Assembly: GCA_002385985.1 (NCBI GenBank)
Contig: DGEO01000034.1
Location: 112,521 to 167,257, forward strand
Length of the DNA stretch: 54,737 bases
Direction of reading: 5' to 3'
Source: Anaerolineaceae bacterium UBA3924
Lineage (GTDB): Bacteria; Chloroflexota; Anaerolineae; Anaerolineales; Anaerolineaceae
Below are positions 8,429-16,504 of the stretch, piece by piece. The notes beneath the pieces were generated by a model that was given only the letters and a program-made list of their open reading frames with translations, had not been told where the DNA came from and did no database searches. The first letter of the stretch is position 1, and each line of letters opens with the position of its first letter. Both the position numbers and the translations under genes were made by a program.

Positions 8429-8457
8429 TTGACATTTGTTTGTCAACTCTTTATATG
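8429..8457 (+). promoter_or_regulatory. Sigma-70 promoter of the sugar-catabolic operon
   Basis: A consensus -35 TTGACA (8429-8434) and -10 TATATG (8452-8457) are separated by 17 nt, in an AT-rich island within GC-rich DNA. The -35 box is one arm of a perfect inverted repeat, TTGACA-N6-TGTCAA (8429-8446), which could be a second regulator site. Confidence 0.75.
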
Positions 8458-8484
8458 TAGGTACATTGGTACATATCCGTACAT
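8455..8484 (+). promoter_or_regulatory. Candidate GntR operator cluster
   Basis: ATGTAGGTACAT (8455-8466) has the ATGT-N4-ACAT form and overlaps the -10 box. Further GTACAT half-sites occur at 8469-8474 and 8479-8484. The reverse complement of 8473-8484 is ATGTACGGATAT, which matches 10 of 12 positions of the site at the GntR gene's own promoter (17650-17661). The position suits repression relieved by an inducer. Confidence 0.6.
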
Positions 8485-8572
8485 CCCATTAAACTGACAA
8501 TTAAATATCACTCCCCAGGCCCAGGCAGTAACTGCCTGTAGCTGTACTTTTTTACATCAGGAACCGGCCTAT

Positions 8573-9277
8573 ATGGATTCTCTCACCCCCTACGATATTG
8601 CCCAGATGATCGATATCAGCGCGGTTCGGGCCGACAGCACCGATGACAAGATCGCTGCCGCCATTGACTGTGCCAAGAAGTACGGGTGTTATCTGGTCAC
8701 CATCTTACCCTCCCAGACCCGGCGTGCGCTCGACCTGCTGGCGGGAGCCACGACCCCCAAAGTGGGGGGGAACGTCGGCTTCCCCTCCGGCGGGCAGACG
8801 GTTTCCATCAAGTCGGAAGAAACCATCGAGCTGGTGAAGATGGGGGTGGATGAGATCGACATGGTTATCGACATCGCCGCCCACCTCTCCGGGCGCTTTG
8901 ACGATGTCTACCGTGACATCGCCGAGGTGGTCGCCGCGGCTCAGGGCCATCCGGTCAAGGTGATCCTCGAATGCCACTATCTGGATGAGTACTTAATCCG
9001 CAAAGGCTGCGACCTGGCAATCAAAGCAGGCGCAGCCTTTGTTAAAACCGGCACCGGCTGGACGCCCACCGGGGCGACGCTGGAAAACATCTCCCTGATC
9101 AAGAGCCATGTCGGGGATGCGATCAAGATCAAAGCCTCCGGCGGCATCCGCGATCTGGACACCCTGCTGGAAATGCGCCGCCGGGGCGCGGACCGCTTCG
9201 GAATCAACCTGGTGAACGTGGAGAAAATCATGCGGCTGCTCAACGGCATGCAGCAGCCCTCCAGCACGCAGTCCTGA
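8573..9277 (+). CDS. deoC: Deoxyribose-phosphate aldolase family (DeoC-like)
   Basis: DERA enzymes cleave 2-deoxyribose-5-phosphate to glyceraldehyde-3-phosphate and acetaldehyde through a lysine Schiff base. The 234-residue protein is full length for the family. It keeps the Schiff-base Lys158 (FVKTGTGW), the proton-relay Lys187 (IKASGGIRD) and Asp96 (DEIDMVID). It differs at residue 100, where the usual Asn of the MVIN motif is Asp, and reads GFPSG where many members read GFPLG. It is the first gene behind the promoter at 8429, with a GGAACC-type weak ribosome site. Because the next gene is a kinase, the natural substrate is probably a phosphorylated sugar made in the same operon. It need not be deoxyribose-5-phosphate. 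Confidence 0.85.
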   Translation: MDSLTPYDIAQMIDISAVRADSTDDKIAAAIDCAKKYGCYLVTILPSQTRRALDLLAGATTPKVGGNVGFPSGGQTVSIKSEETIELVKMGVDEIDMVIDIAAHLSGRFDDVYRDIAEVVAAAQGHPVKVILECHYLDEYLIRKGCDLAIKAGAAFVKTGTGWTPTGATLENISLIKSHVGDAIKIKASGGIRDLDTLLEMRRRGADRFGINLVNVEKIMRLLNGMQQPSSTQS

Positions 9278-9290
9278 AGGAAGGTGCGCA

Positions 9291-10829
9291 GTGAGCCGCT
9301 ATATCATTGCCTACGACCTTGGAACAGGCGGGAACAAGTCTTCCCTCTACGATCTGAAGGGGAACTGCCTCGCCGAATGTTTTGAGCCGTACCCCACCCT
9401 TTACCCGAAGGCCGGCTGGCACGAGCAGCGGCCGGAGGACTGGTGGGCCGCCGTGGTGACCAGCACGCGCAGGCTGCTGCAGCAGACCGGCATCCGGCCG
9501 GACGAAGTGGCCTGCTGCGGCATTTCGGGGCACAGCCTGGGCGTGGTTCCGCTGGACAAAGACGGGAACCTGCTGCGGGAAGTGACCCCCATCTGGTCCG
9601 ATTCCCGCGCCCTTGAGCAGACCCGCCGCTTCTTCGAGCGGGTGCCGGAAGAGGAATGGTACACCATCACCGGCAACGGCTTCCCGCCGCCGCTGTACTC
9701 GGTGTTCAAGATCATGTGGTACCAGGACAACGAACCGGAGATGTTCGAGCGCGTCCGGACCATCATCGGCACCAAGGACTATATCAACTACCGGCTGACC
9801 GGTGAAATCTGCACAGATTACTCATATGCCTCCGGCAGCGGGGTGTACGACCTGCTGGGCTGGAAGTACAGCGAGCGGCTGCTGGAAGCCAGCGGGCTGC
9901 CTGCCGGCATCTTCCCGGCCATCGTCCCCTCGACGGAAGTGATTGGCACGCTCACCCCGTCAGCCGCCGGAGAGCTGGGGCTGACCACGCAGGTGAAGGT
10001 GGTTTCGGGCGGGGTGGACAACTCCTGCATGGCGCTGGGCGCGCGCAACACACGCCAGGGCCGAGTCTATAACGCGCAGGGCTCCTCCAGCTGGATCGCC
10101 GTTTCATCGGAAAAGCCGCTCATCGACCCGAAGGTTCGCCCTTACGTGTTCACCCATGTAATCCCGGGGCACTTCACCTCGGCGGTGAGCACCTTCGCCG
10201 CAGGCACCAGCTTCCGCTGGGTGCGCGACCAGATCTGCGCCGATTTGAAGCAGCGGGCGGCGGTCGAGGGGCGGGATGCCTACGACCTGATGACTGAAGA
10301 AGCCGCGAAGTCTCCGGTGGGGGCCAACGGGCTGCTGTTCAACCCCAACATGGCCGGCGGCACCTCGATGAGCGACAGCATTCACATCCGCGGGGCCTAC
10401 CTGAACATGGACCTGGGACACACCCGCGCCGACTTGATCCGCGCGGCGATGGAAGGCATCGCTATGGAGCTGCGCCTGGCGCTGGACGTGCTGCGCGGTA
10501 TGGAGACCATCAGCGATGAGATGCTGGTGGTGGGGGGCGGCAGCCGCAGCCTCTTCTGGCAGCAGATCTACGCCGATGTGTACAACACCACCATCGTGCG
10601 CACCAACATCGACCAGCAGGCGGCTGCCCTGGGCGCGGCGGCGTGCGCAGCAGTCGGCTGCGGCCTGTGGGATTCTCTGGATTACGTGGATGAAATTCAC
10701 CAGGTGCTGGACGTGATCCATCCGGACCCGGCTAACACGGCAGCCTACGAGAAGCTGCTGCCGGTCTTCCGCCGGGCGGGCAAGATGCTGTCCAGCCTTG
10801 GAGACGAAATTCACCAAATCAATGCCTGA
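9291..10829 (+). CDS. FGGY-family carbohydrate kinase (xylulokinase-like)
   Basis: The 512-residue, two-domain kinase opens with the phosphate-binding loop AYDLGTGGNKSSLYD. The catalytic base Asp243 is in VVSGGVDNSCMALGA, and the C-terminal nucleotide-binding block is MLVVGGGSRSLFWQQIYAD. FGGY enzymes phosphorylate pentuloses, glycerol, erythritol, gluconate and related polyols. Overall shape is closest to XylB-like members, but substrate specificity cannot be read off. It starts 13 nt after deoC (AAGGAAGGTGC box, GTG start) and is 20 nt before the decarboxylase-family gene, so it is part of the same transcript. A phosphorylation step followed by DeoC-type cleavage is the simplest reading. 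Confidence 0.9.
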   Translation: MSRYIIAYDLGTGGNKSSLYDLKGNCLAECFEPYPTLYPKAGWHEQRPEDWWAAVVTSTRRLLQQTGIRPDEVACCGISGHSLGVVPLDKDGNLLREVTPIWSDSRALEQTRRFFERVPEEEWYTITGNGFPPPLYSVFKIMWYQDNEPEMFERVRTIIGTKDYINYRLTGEICTDYSYASGSGVYDLLGWKYSERLLEASGLPAGIFPAIVPSTEVIGTLTPSAAGELGLTTQVKVVSGGVDNSCMALGARNTRQGRVYNAQGSSSWIAVSSEKPLIDPKVRPYVFTHVIPGHFTSAVSTFAAGTSFRWVRDQICADLKQRAAVEGRDAYDLMTEEAAKSPVGANGLLFNPNMAGGTSMSDSIHIRGAYLNMDLGHTRADLIRAAMEGIAMELRLALDVLRGMETISDEMLVVGGGSRSLFWQQIYADVYNTTIVRTNIDQQAAALGAAACAAVGCGLWDSLDYVDEIHQVLDVIHPDPANTAAYEKLLPVFRRAGKMLSSLGDEIHQINA

Positions 10830-10849
10830 TTGGATAAAAGGAGTGTGCC

Positions 10850-11578
10850 ATGGACGTTAAAGAATGGGGTTTCACCAATCCGATCGTTTCGCCTCTCTAC
10901 GGGAAACCGCCTCTGGTCTGGAAGGACATGCGCGTTCAGCTGGTGGTCTACGAGACCGACATCGAGAACGTGCGCCGCGTGATCCCTTATCCGCTGGAGG
11001 CGCGCTCCAACATCGTGATCACCTGGGTTTCCGAGTTTGAGCTGGGCACCACCCAGGGTTCCTTCAAAGAGTTCGCCATTTACGTGCAGGTCAAATACGA
11101 AGGTTACGAAGGGGATTACGAGCCCTTCCTGTACGTCAACAACCCGCTCCCGCTCACGGCCGGCCGCGAAATCTGGGGCTACCAGAAGAAGATGGCCGAC
11201 ATCGGCCTGAAGTTCGAACAGGAGGCGGTCATCGGCAAGGTGACCCGCCTGGATCACCAGATTTTCAAAGCCATTGTGGTGCCGGAGTACGAAGCCGAGA
11301 TGAGCGAGATCCCCTGGAGCCGGGACGGCGTATTCTCGCTGAAGTACATCCCGCACGCGGAAGGCGACGGCAAGGAGCCGCTCCGTGAGCTGGTGCTGAC
11401 GGAAGGCAAGTTCACCGCGCAGTCCGGCAAGTTTTTCGGCGGGCGCGGCTCGGTGGTGTGCGAGTGCTCCGAAATCGACCCCACCTACCTGCTCGAGCCT
11501 AAGCGGATTCTGGGCGGGTATTACGGGCAGGGCGACCTGTTCCTCCCCTTTGGCAAAGTGGTTTGTGACTATCGCTAG
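10850..11578 (+). CDS. Acetoacetate decarboxylase superfamily protein
   Basis: The 242-residue protein matches the acetoacetate decarboxylase fold. The signature GREIWGYQKKMADI contains the adjacent Lys113-Lys114 pair equivalent to the Schiff-base and pKa-tuning lysines of Clostridium acetobutylicum Adc (Lys115/116). Conserved acidic positions lie upstream (SEFELGTTQGSFKE, 61-74). Family members decarboxylate beta-keto acids or perform other imine chemistry such as aldol-dehydration. Its place between a sugar kinase and an ABC sugar importer is unexpected and suggests a keto-acid intermediate or a non-decarboxylase role. AAAGGAG lies 8 nt before the ATG. Confidence 0.82.
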   Translation: MDVKEWGFTNPIVSPLYGKPPLVWKDMRVQLVVYETDIENVRRVIPYPLEARSNIVITWVSEFELGTTQGSFKEFAIYVQVKYEGYEGDYEPFLYVNNPLPLTAGREIWGYQKKMADIGLKFEQEAVIGKVTRLDHQIFKAIVVPEYEAEMSEIPWSRDGVFSLKYIPHAEGDGKEPLRELVLTEGKFTAQSGKFFGGRGSVVCECSEIDPTYLLEPKRILGGYYGQGDLFLPFGKVVCDYR

Positions 11579-11680
11579 ACCGGGCGTAACGGAGGTGAAA
11601 AGTAAGCATCTGGACCTGCAGGAATCGCCATTTTCACTGTGGCACGTGCGTATGTTTTCCAATGTCTAAAGGAGGATGAA

Positions 11681-13177
11681 ATGAAGACCGTCTTCGGTCG
11701 TCTGATTGTTGTGCTGATGCTGCTGTCGCTCGTCCTGAGCGCCTGTTCACCCGCGTCTGGCGCGCCGGCGACACAGGCTCCCTCGGGCGGCGAAGGGCAG
11801 GAGCCCGCGCCTTCCGGCGAAAAGGTGACCATCACCTGGTCCACGCTGGCCGGCTTCTACACCGACTGGGCGAAGAACGTTGCCGCCAAGTTCACCGAGG
11901 AGACCGGCATCGATGTCCAGATCGTTGAGATGGACCTGCAGACCATGTACGAAAAAGAGGTGCTGGACATCGTCGGCGGCACCGGCGCGTACGATATCAT
12001 CACCTGGAACGTGTCCTGGAAGAGCGAATGGGCCAACAACGAGTACATCTACCCGCTCTCCGACTACATCGAGCGCGACAACGCCGAGTTCCAGGTTGAG
12101 GACTTTTCGCAGGCCCTGCTGAACGTCTCCGGCATGTGGAAGGGTGAGATCTACGGCCTGCCGTACTACACCTTCACCCCCGGTTTCTACTACCGCTGCG
12201 ACCTGTTCGAGGATGAGGGCGAAAAGGCTGCCTTCAAGGAAAAATACGGCTACGACCTGGACATCCCCACCACCTACGAGCAGATGGCGGACATCGCCGA
12301 GTTCTTCCGCCGCAGCCCGGGCGACACCCTGAAGGGTGAGACCCTGACCCAGGAGTTCTACGGGATTGGCCTGATGGCCGGCCGCTTCAACAATATCTTC
12401 GACGAGATCATGACCATCGCCTGGACCAAGGGCGGTGACGTGATCAACGACGACGGCACCCCCGGCGTGGACGATCCCGCCTTCATCGAGGCGCTGAACC
12501 TGTACGTCAACGAGCTGCTGCCCTATGCTCCTCCTGGCTCCCTGAGCGCTGGCTACGACTTCGTCATCGGCCAGCTGAACTCGGGCCAGATCGCCATGAC
12601 CGGCCCGGTCTACCTGGACCAGTGGCCGAACGCGGTCAAGACCGAGACCAACGTGCCGGGCGCTGAGGCCTGCATCGCCGGTCTGCCCGGCGGCGGCAAG
12701 ACCTGGGCTGGCGCGTTCACCCTGGGCATCGCCAAATCCACCAAGCATCCGGAAGAGGCCTGGCAGTTCCTGAAGTGGATCACCGGTCCCGAAGGCCAGC
12801 GCCTGTTCGCCGAAGGCGGCGGCTCCACGGCCCGCATGTCCATCCTGACCGACAACGAGTTCGTACAGGCCAACCGCGAGGCGGTGGGTCACTTCCCGAT
12901 CCTGGTTGACGTGCTCGAGCACTCCGCCAAGTGCTGGTACACCAACTACATCCACGTCCCGCAGGCTGCCAAGATCTATGAAGAGGCGCCCGCCTGGCTG
13001 TCCGCTGCCGCTTCCGGCGAAATGTCGGTCGAAGATGCCATGGCCAGCTTTGCCCAGCGCATCGAGGAGTTCTGCGAAGGACCGTGCGAGATCTATAACG
13101 AAGGCTTCCCGAAGCCGGCTGACGGCTGCGACGCTCCGTTCATCACCGACAAGAGCCACCAGCTGCGCAAACCCTAA
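11681..13177 (+). CDS. ABC importer substrate-binding lipoprotein (CUT1, family 1)
   Basis: The ATG at 11681 follows a near-perfect AAAGGAGG box; an upstream in-frame GTG at 11639 lacks one and would bury the signal peptide. The 498-residue product has signal peptide plus lipobox LVLSAC (Cys22), a short Ser/Pro-rich linker and a periplasmic-binding-protein type 1 fold (VTITWSTLAGFYTDWAKNVA, EKEVLDIVGGTGAYDII, PLSDYI, GEIYGLPYYTFTPGFYYRCDLF, AWQFLKWITGPEGQRLFAEGG). It delivers its ligand to the two permeases downstream. Length and the downstream two-ATPase arrangement resemble rhizobial GlpV. It is separated from the first permease gene by a strong stem-loop (13199) that may raise its mRNA level over that of the permeases. 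Confidence 0.92.
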   Translation: MKTVFGRLIVVLMLLSLVLSACSPASGAPATQAPSGGEGQEPAPSGEKVTITWSTLAGFYTDWAKNVAAKFTEETGIDVQIVEMDLQTMYEKEVLDIVGGTGAYDIITWNVSWKSEWANNEYIYPLSDYIERDNAEFQVEDFSQALLNVSGMWKGEIYGLPYYTFTPGFYYRCDLFEDEGEKAAFKEKYGYDLDIPTTYEQMADIAEFFRRSPGDTLKGETLTQEFYGIGLMAGRFNNIFDEIMTIAWTKGGDVINDDGTPGVDDPAFIEALNLYVNELLPYAPPGSLSAGYDFVIGQLNSGQIAMTGPVYLDQWPNAVKTETNVPGAEACIAGLPGGGKTWAGAFTLGIAKSTKHPEEAWQFLKWITGPEGQRLFAEGGGSTARMSILTDNEFVQANREAVGHFPILVDVLEHSAKCWYTNYIHVPQAAKIYEEAPAWLSAAASGEMSVEDAMASFAQRIEEFCEGPCEIYNEGFPKPADGCDAPFITDKSHQLRKP

Positions 13178-13198
13178 TCCGTAACCGATCTTAGGCTT

Positions 13199-13229
13199 CC
13201 GGGGTAGGGATCGAACGTCCCTACCCCGG
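13199..13229 (+). other. Intercistronic stem-loop between binding protein and permease genes
   Basis: A perfect 12-bp stem, CCGGGGTAGGGA with TCCCTACCCCGG, has a 7-nt loop and no T-run after it. Similar structures after malE-type genes protect the upstream mRNA and allow far more binding protein than permease to be made. Confidence 0.7.
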
Positions 13230-13254
13230 GATGTCCCCAGGCCTGGAGAGGCAC

Positions 13255-14211
13255 ATGAAACTTCCTGCGCTGCCCATTCGACGAACAGAGAGCACTGAGA
13301 AGAAGACCAAAGCCCGGAAGGCCATGTCTGACAGCCTGTACGGCGGCCTGCTGGTCACCCCGGCGATGATCGTGCTCCTGTTTTTCGGTATCTTTCCCCT
13401 GCTGTATGCCATCAACCTGGCATTCCGGCATGTGGACCTGACCGCCGGGCCGGCCGTCCCCTGGGATTTTGTAGGCCTGGATAACTTCCGCTATGCGCTG
13501 AACAGCAAAATCTTCTGGGACGCGACCGGCAGAACACTGTACTTTGCCGTGATCTCCGTCAGCCTGCAGATGGTGCTGGGCATTTCGCTGGCGTTCCTGA
13601 TCAATCAGGCCAAATGGTTCAAAGGCGTCATTCGTGCCCTGATTCTGCTCCCCCTGGCATCCGCACCCGCGGCGGTGGGCATGATCTGGCGCTACCTGTA
13701 CGACTCTGAGTTCGGCGTGTACAACGCCTTTTTACAGGCCCTCGGGTTCGCCCCGCTCAACTGGCTGGGTGATTCCAGCATTGCTCTGGCCAGTATTATC
13801 ATCTTTGACGTCTGGCAGTGGACGCCGTTTGTCACCCTGATCACCATCGCCGGGCTGCAGTCTTTGCCGAAGGAGCCTTTCGAGGCTGCGGCGCTGGACG
13901 GCGCGTCCGGGTTGATGGTGCTGCGCCGGCTGACCTTCCCGCTGCTGTCGCCGGTGCTGACGCTGATTTTCATCCTTCGTTCGATTGACGCGGCCCGACT
14001 GTATGACCCCATTGCTACCACCACACGCGGAGGGCCAGGCTCGGTAACTGAAACGGTCACGTACCTGCTTTACCGGCTGGGCCTGAAGCAGTTCCGCATC
14101 GACCAGGCCAGCGCCATGGCCCTGATCATCCTCTTCGCTCTGGTGGTGTTCTCCGGCATTGTCCTTCGCCGGTTGATGCGCCAGCAGGCTGAACGGGCGC
14201 GCTCTGATTAG
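13255..14211 (+). CDS. ABC importer permease 1 (MalF-like)
   Basis: The 318-residue inner-membrane permease has six predicted helices and the EAA loop EAAALDGASGLMVLRRLTFP (about 215-235), which docks an ATPase. It opens with a basic cytoplasmic segment (RRTESTEKKTKARK). I prefer ATG 13255 (GGAGAG box 4 nt upstream); ATG 13231 lies directly at the end of the stem-loop. It pairs with the second permease 21 nt downstream to form the translocation pore for the lipoprotein at 11681. Confidence 0.9.
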   Translation: MKLPALPIRRTESTEKKTKARKAMSDSLYGGLLVTPAMIVLLFFGIFPLLYAINLAFRHVDLTAGPAVPWDFVGLDNFRYALNSKIFWDATGRTLYFAVISVSLQMVLGISLAFLINQAKWFKGVIRALILLPLASAPAAVGMIWRYLYDSEFGVYNAFLQALGFAPLNWLGDSSIALASIIIFDVWQWTPFVTLITIAGLQSLPKEPFEAAALDGASGLMVLRRLTFPLLSPVLTLIFILRSIDAARLYDPIATTTRGGPGSVTETVTYLLYRLGLKQFRIDQASAMALIILFALVVFSGIVLRRLMRQQAERARSD

Positions 14212-14232
14212 CGCATCCATGGGAGGTATGCA

Positions 14233-15090
14233 ATGAAGGTAAAGAAATTCACAGCCATGGATATTCTCCGCCAGACCATCATCATGGCGGTTCTGATCGT
14301 CATGCTCTTCCCCATTTACTGGATGATCGTGACTTCGCTCAAGCCGACGAACCTGATCCTGATGAACCCGCCGGTGTTCACCTTTAAACCGACGCTTGAG
14401 CATTACATCTACGCCTTCGAACAGGCCAACTTCGCCCTGTACATCCGCAACACGCTGCTGGCGGCCATCTTTTCCACCATCATTGTGGTGGTTGCCGGTT
14501 CGCTGGCCTCCTACGGGTTTGCCCGGTACAACGTGGGCGGCGGCAACCTGATGTTCTTCATCCTGACCACCCGCATGATGCCCGCCATCGCCGTGGTGCT
14601 GCCGTTCTTCGTCATCTTCCGCACGGCAGGCAACTCGGCCATCGGCCAGTTCTTCCACCTGGGCATGGACCGCATCGGCACGCTGGTGGTGTGCTACACC
14701 ATCTTCAACCTGCCCTTCGCCATCTGGCTGATGCACTCCTTCTTCCAGGACATCCCGGTCGAACTGGAAGATTCCGCCCGGCTGGACGGGTATTCCCGCA
14801 TAAAGGTATTCTTCAAGGTGGTGCTGCCGCTGGCGGCGCCGGGTATCGCTGTCACGGCGATCTTCTGCCTGCTGTTCTCCTGGAACGAATACCTGTTTGC
14901 CTCCATCCTGACCCGAGACATGGCCAAGACCATCACCGTGGGGGTGGGGGATTTCTGGACGCAGCGCGGCATCCTCTGGGGTCCGCTTTCCGCGGCGGCC
15001 ACGGTTTGCGTGATGCCGATGATCGCTTTTGCCCTGCTGCTGCAGAAGTGGATCGTTCGCGGTTTGACCTTCGGCGCTGTGCGCGGTTAG
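14233..15090 (+). CDS. ABC importer permease 2 (MalG-like)
   Basis: The 285-residue protein has six helices. The N-terminal segment ILRQTIIMAVLIVMLFPIYW is the classic MalG first helix and is followed by ASYGFARYN. The EAA loop is ELEDSARLDGYSRIKVFFKV (about 178-198). It forms a heterodimeric pore with permease 1. GGGAGG lies 6 nt before the ATG. The following gene encodes a tiny two-helix protein rather than directly an ATPase, an order that recalls GlpP-GlpQ-GlpU of the rhizobial polyol transporter. Confidence 0.92.
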   Translation: MKVKKFTAMDILRQTIIMAVLIVMLFPIYWMIVTSLKPTNLILMNPPVFTFKPTLEHYIYAFEQANFALYIRNTLLAAIFSTIIVVVAGSLASYGFARYNVGGGNLMFFILTTRMMPAIAVVLPFFVIFRTAGNSAIGQFFHLGMDRIGTLVVCYTIFNLPFAIWLMHSFFQDIPVELEDSARLDGYSRIKVFFKVVLPLAAPGIAVTAIFCLLFSWNEYLFASILTRDMAKTITVGVGDFWTQRGILWGPLSAAATVCVMPMIAFALLLQKWIVRGLTFGAVRG

Positions 15091-15111
15091 CGTTGGTTTG
15101 TGGAGGTTTCC

Positions 15112-15372
15112 ATGTCTCTCTCTGCCATATGGGACCGGTTCTGGTGGTCGCTCATGCTGGGCATTCTGGTGGGCCTTCTGTGGCTGAAGTTCCTTGATCC
15201 GGTTATCCCCTGCGTCAGCGCCGGTATCATCGTTTCCGTGACCGTCGGGGCAGCCAATTTCTACATTGGCATGCGCAAGATGGTCCGGGAGTACAAGGCC
15301 GGGCTTGAGGTTGAGCGCAGGGCTTACGAAGAATTATTAGCTGAAATGCAGATGGAGCCGGCCGATGATTGA
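15112..15372 (+). CDS. Small two-helix membrane protein of the importer (GlpU-like position)
   Basis: The 86-residue protein starts at ATG 15112, 5 nt after TGGAGG (the GTG at 15100 lies in the ribosome site itself). It has two hydrophobic helices, SLMLGILVGLLWLKFL (about 12-28) and VSAGIIVSVTVGAANFYIG (about 35-53), then an acidic/basic amphipathic tail (MRKMVREYKAGLEVERRAYEELL). Its position between permeases and paired ATPases, its size and its two-helix topology match GlpU (DUF2160) of glpSTPQUV operons; sequence homology is not certain. Its stop overlaps the next gene's start by 8 nt, so the two are translationally coupled. It may be a regulatory or assembly subunit contacting the ATPases through the tail. 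Confidence 0.75.
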   Translation: MSLSAIWDRFWWSLMLGILVGLLWLKFLDPVIPCVSAGIIVSVTVGAANFYIGMRKMVREYKAGLEVERRAYEELLAEMQMEPADD

Positions 15373-16492
15373 GTTACGGGGAGTTACCAAGCGGTTTGGC
15401 ACGACGCTGGCCGTTCGCAACCTTAACTTTACCTGCCATGAAGGCGAGTTCCTGGTGCTGTTTGGCCCGGCGGGCGCGGGCAAGTCGACCACCCTGCGGC
15501 TGATCGCCGGGATCACCGAACCCAGCTACGGCGAAATCTTTCTGCGCGGAGAATCGCTGAACGGCGTTCCCCCGGAGCGCCGGAACTTCTCCATGGTGTT
15601 TGAGAACTACGCGCTGTACTCGCACCTGACGGTGTTCGAGAATCTGGCCTTCCCACTGCGGGCCAGAGGGATGCCGGACGCCGAAGTCCGCAGGCGCGTG
15701 CAGGAAATGGCGGCCTTGCTGCACATTGAGGGCATGACTGACCGAAAACCCGGCTACCTCTCCGGCGGGCAGCGGCAGCGCGTTGCGCTGGGACGCGGTC
15801 TGATCCGGGATGCCGAAATTTACCTGCTCGACGAGCCGATCTCTCACCTGGACGCCCGCCTGCGCATCCAGATGCGCGCCGAGCTGAAGAACATGTGCCT
15901 GGAGAAGCACCGCACCGTCATCCACGTGACCCATGACTATAAGGAAGCCATGGCTCTGGCTGACCGGGTGATTGTGCTGAACAAGGGCCGGATTATGCAG
16001 GACGCCGCGCCGGAAGAGGTGTATCACTGCCCGGCCAATGATTTCGTCGCCAGCTTCGTCGGCGACCCGCCGATGAGCTTCATCAAGGTGAGCTACCGCG
16101 AAGGAGAGGGCGGGCCGGCTTTCATCCTGCCCGAGGCCGGGATTGTGCTGCGCGCGGCGAAGGACTTCGGCGGCAGGGCGGCCGAAAAAGCGCGCACCGG
16201 CAGCGAAATCAAACTGGGCCTGCGCTCCAACCAGGTCTCGCTGTTCACCACGGCCGACCAGCTCAACTGCTACGAGGCCCGGGTGTATCTGGTGGAGGCC
16301 CAGGGCCACCGCAACCTGGTCACCGTGGACTTCCAGGACAACCTGGTGCAAATTTCCACGTCGCCGGAGACGACCTGGCAGGTCGGCCAGCAGGTGTGGA
16401 TCGGCCTGGATCCCCGCTTCTTCCATGTGTTCGTCGACGGGCGGGCGGTCTACCACCCCGATCGGAATATTGTTTTTTCCAGCATCGCGTAA
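15365..16492 (+). CDS. ABC importer ATPase 1 (MalK/UgpC-like, Glu in Q-loop)
   Basis: The 375-residue ATPase has Walker A GPAGAGKST (about 35-43), signature LSGGQRQRVALGRGL, Walker B IYLLDEPISHLD with catalytic Glu, and H-loop VTHDY. A C-terminal TOBE/MalK-type regulatory domain runs from about residue 240 to the end. The Q-loop, normally FQNYALYP, reads VFENYALYS, so Glu80 replaces the conserved Gln. The D-loop region reads ISHLDA rather than LSNLDA. It overlaps the small membrane gene by 8 nt. It probably forms an obligate heterodimer with the ATPase encoded next, since both share the unusual Q-loop and come in one operon. Confidence 0.92.
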   Translation: MIELRGVTKRFGTTLAVRNLNFTCHEGEFLVLFGPAGAGKSTTLRLIAGITEPSYGEIFLRGESLNGVPPERRNFSMVFENYALYSHLTVFENLAFPLRARGMPDAEVRRRVQEMAALLHIEGMTDRKPGYLSGGQRQRVALGRGLIRDAEIYLLDEPISHLDARLRIQMRAELKNMCLEKHRTVIHVTHDYKEAMALADRVIVLNKGRIMQDAAPEEVYHCPANDFVASFVGDPPMSFIKVSYREGEGGPAFILPEAGIVLRAAKDFGGRAAEKARTGSEIKLGLRSNQVSLFTTADQLNCYEARVYLVEAQGHRNLVTVDFQDNLVQISTSPETTWQVGQQVWIGLDPRFFHVFVDGRAVYHPDRNIVFSSIA

Positions 16493-16504
16493 AGGAGTGC
16501 TCCT

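Noticed and set aside
8573..10829. Autoinducer-2 (Lsr) processing system, because an FGGY kinase sits beside a class I aldolase
   Set aside because: The aldolase is DeoC-type and not LsrF-type, no LsrG or LsrB homologue is present, and the transporter is a CUT1 MalFG type rather than LsrACD.
11639..11680. Longer start (GTG 11639) for the binding lipoprotein
   Set aside because: It would bury the signal peptide and lipobox; AAAGGAGG sits correctly for ATG 11681.
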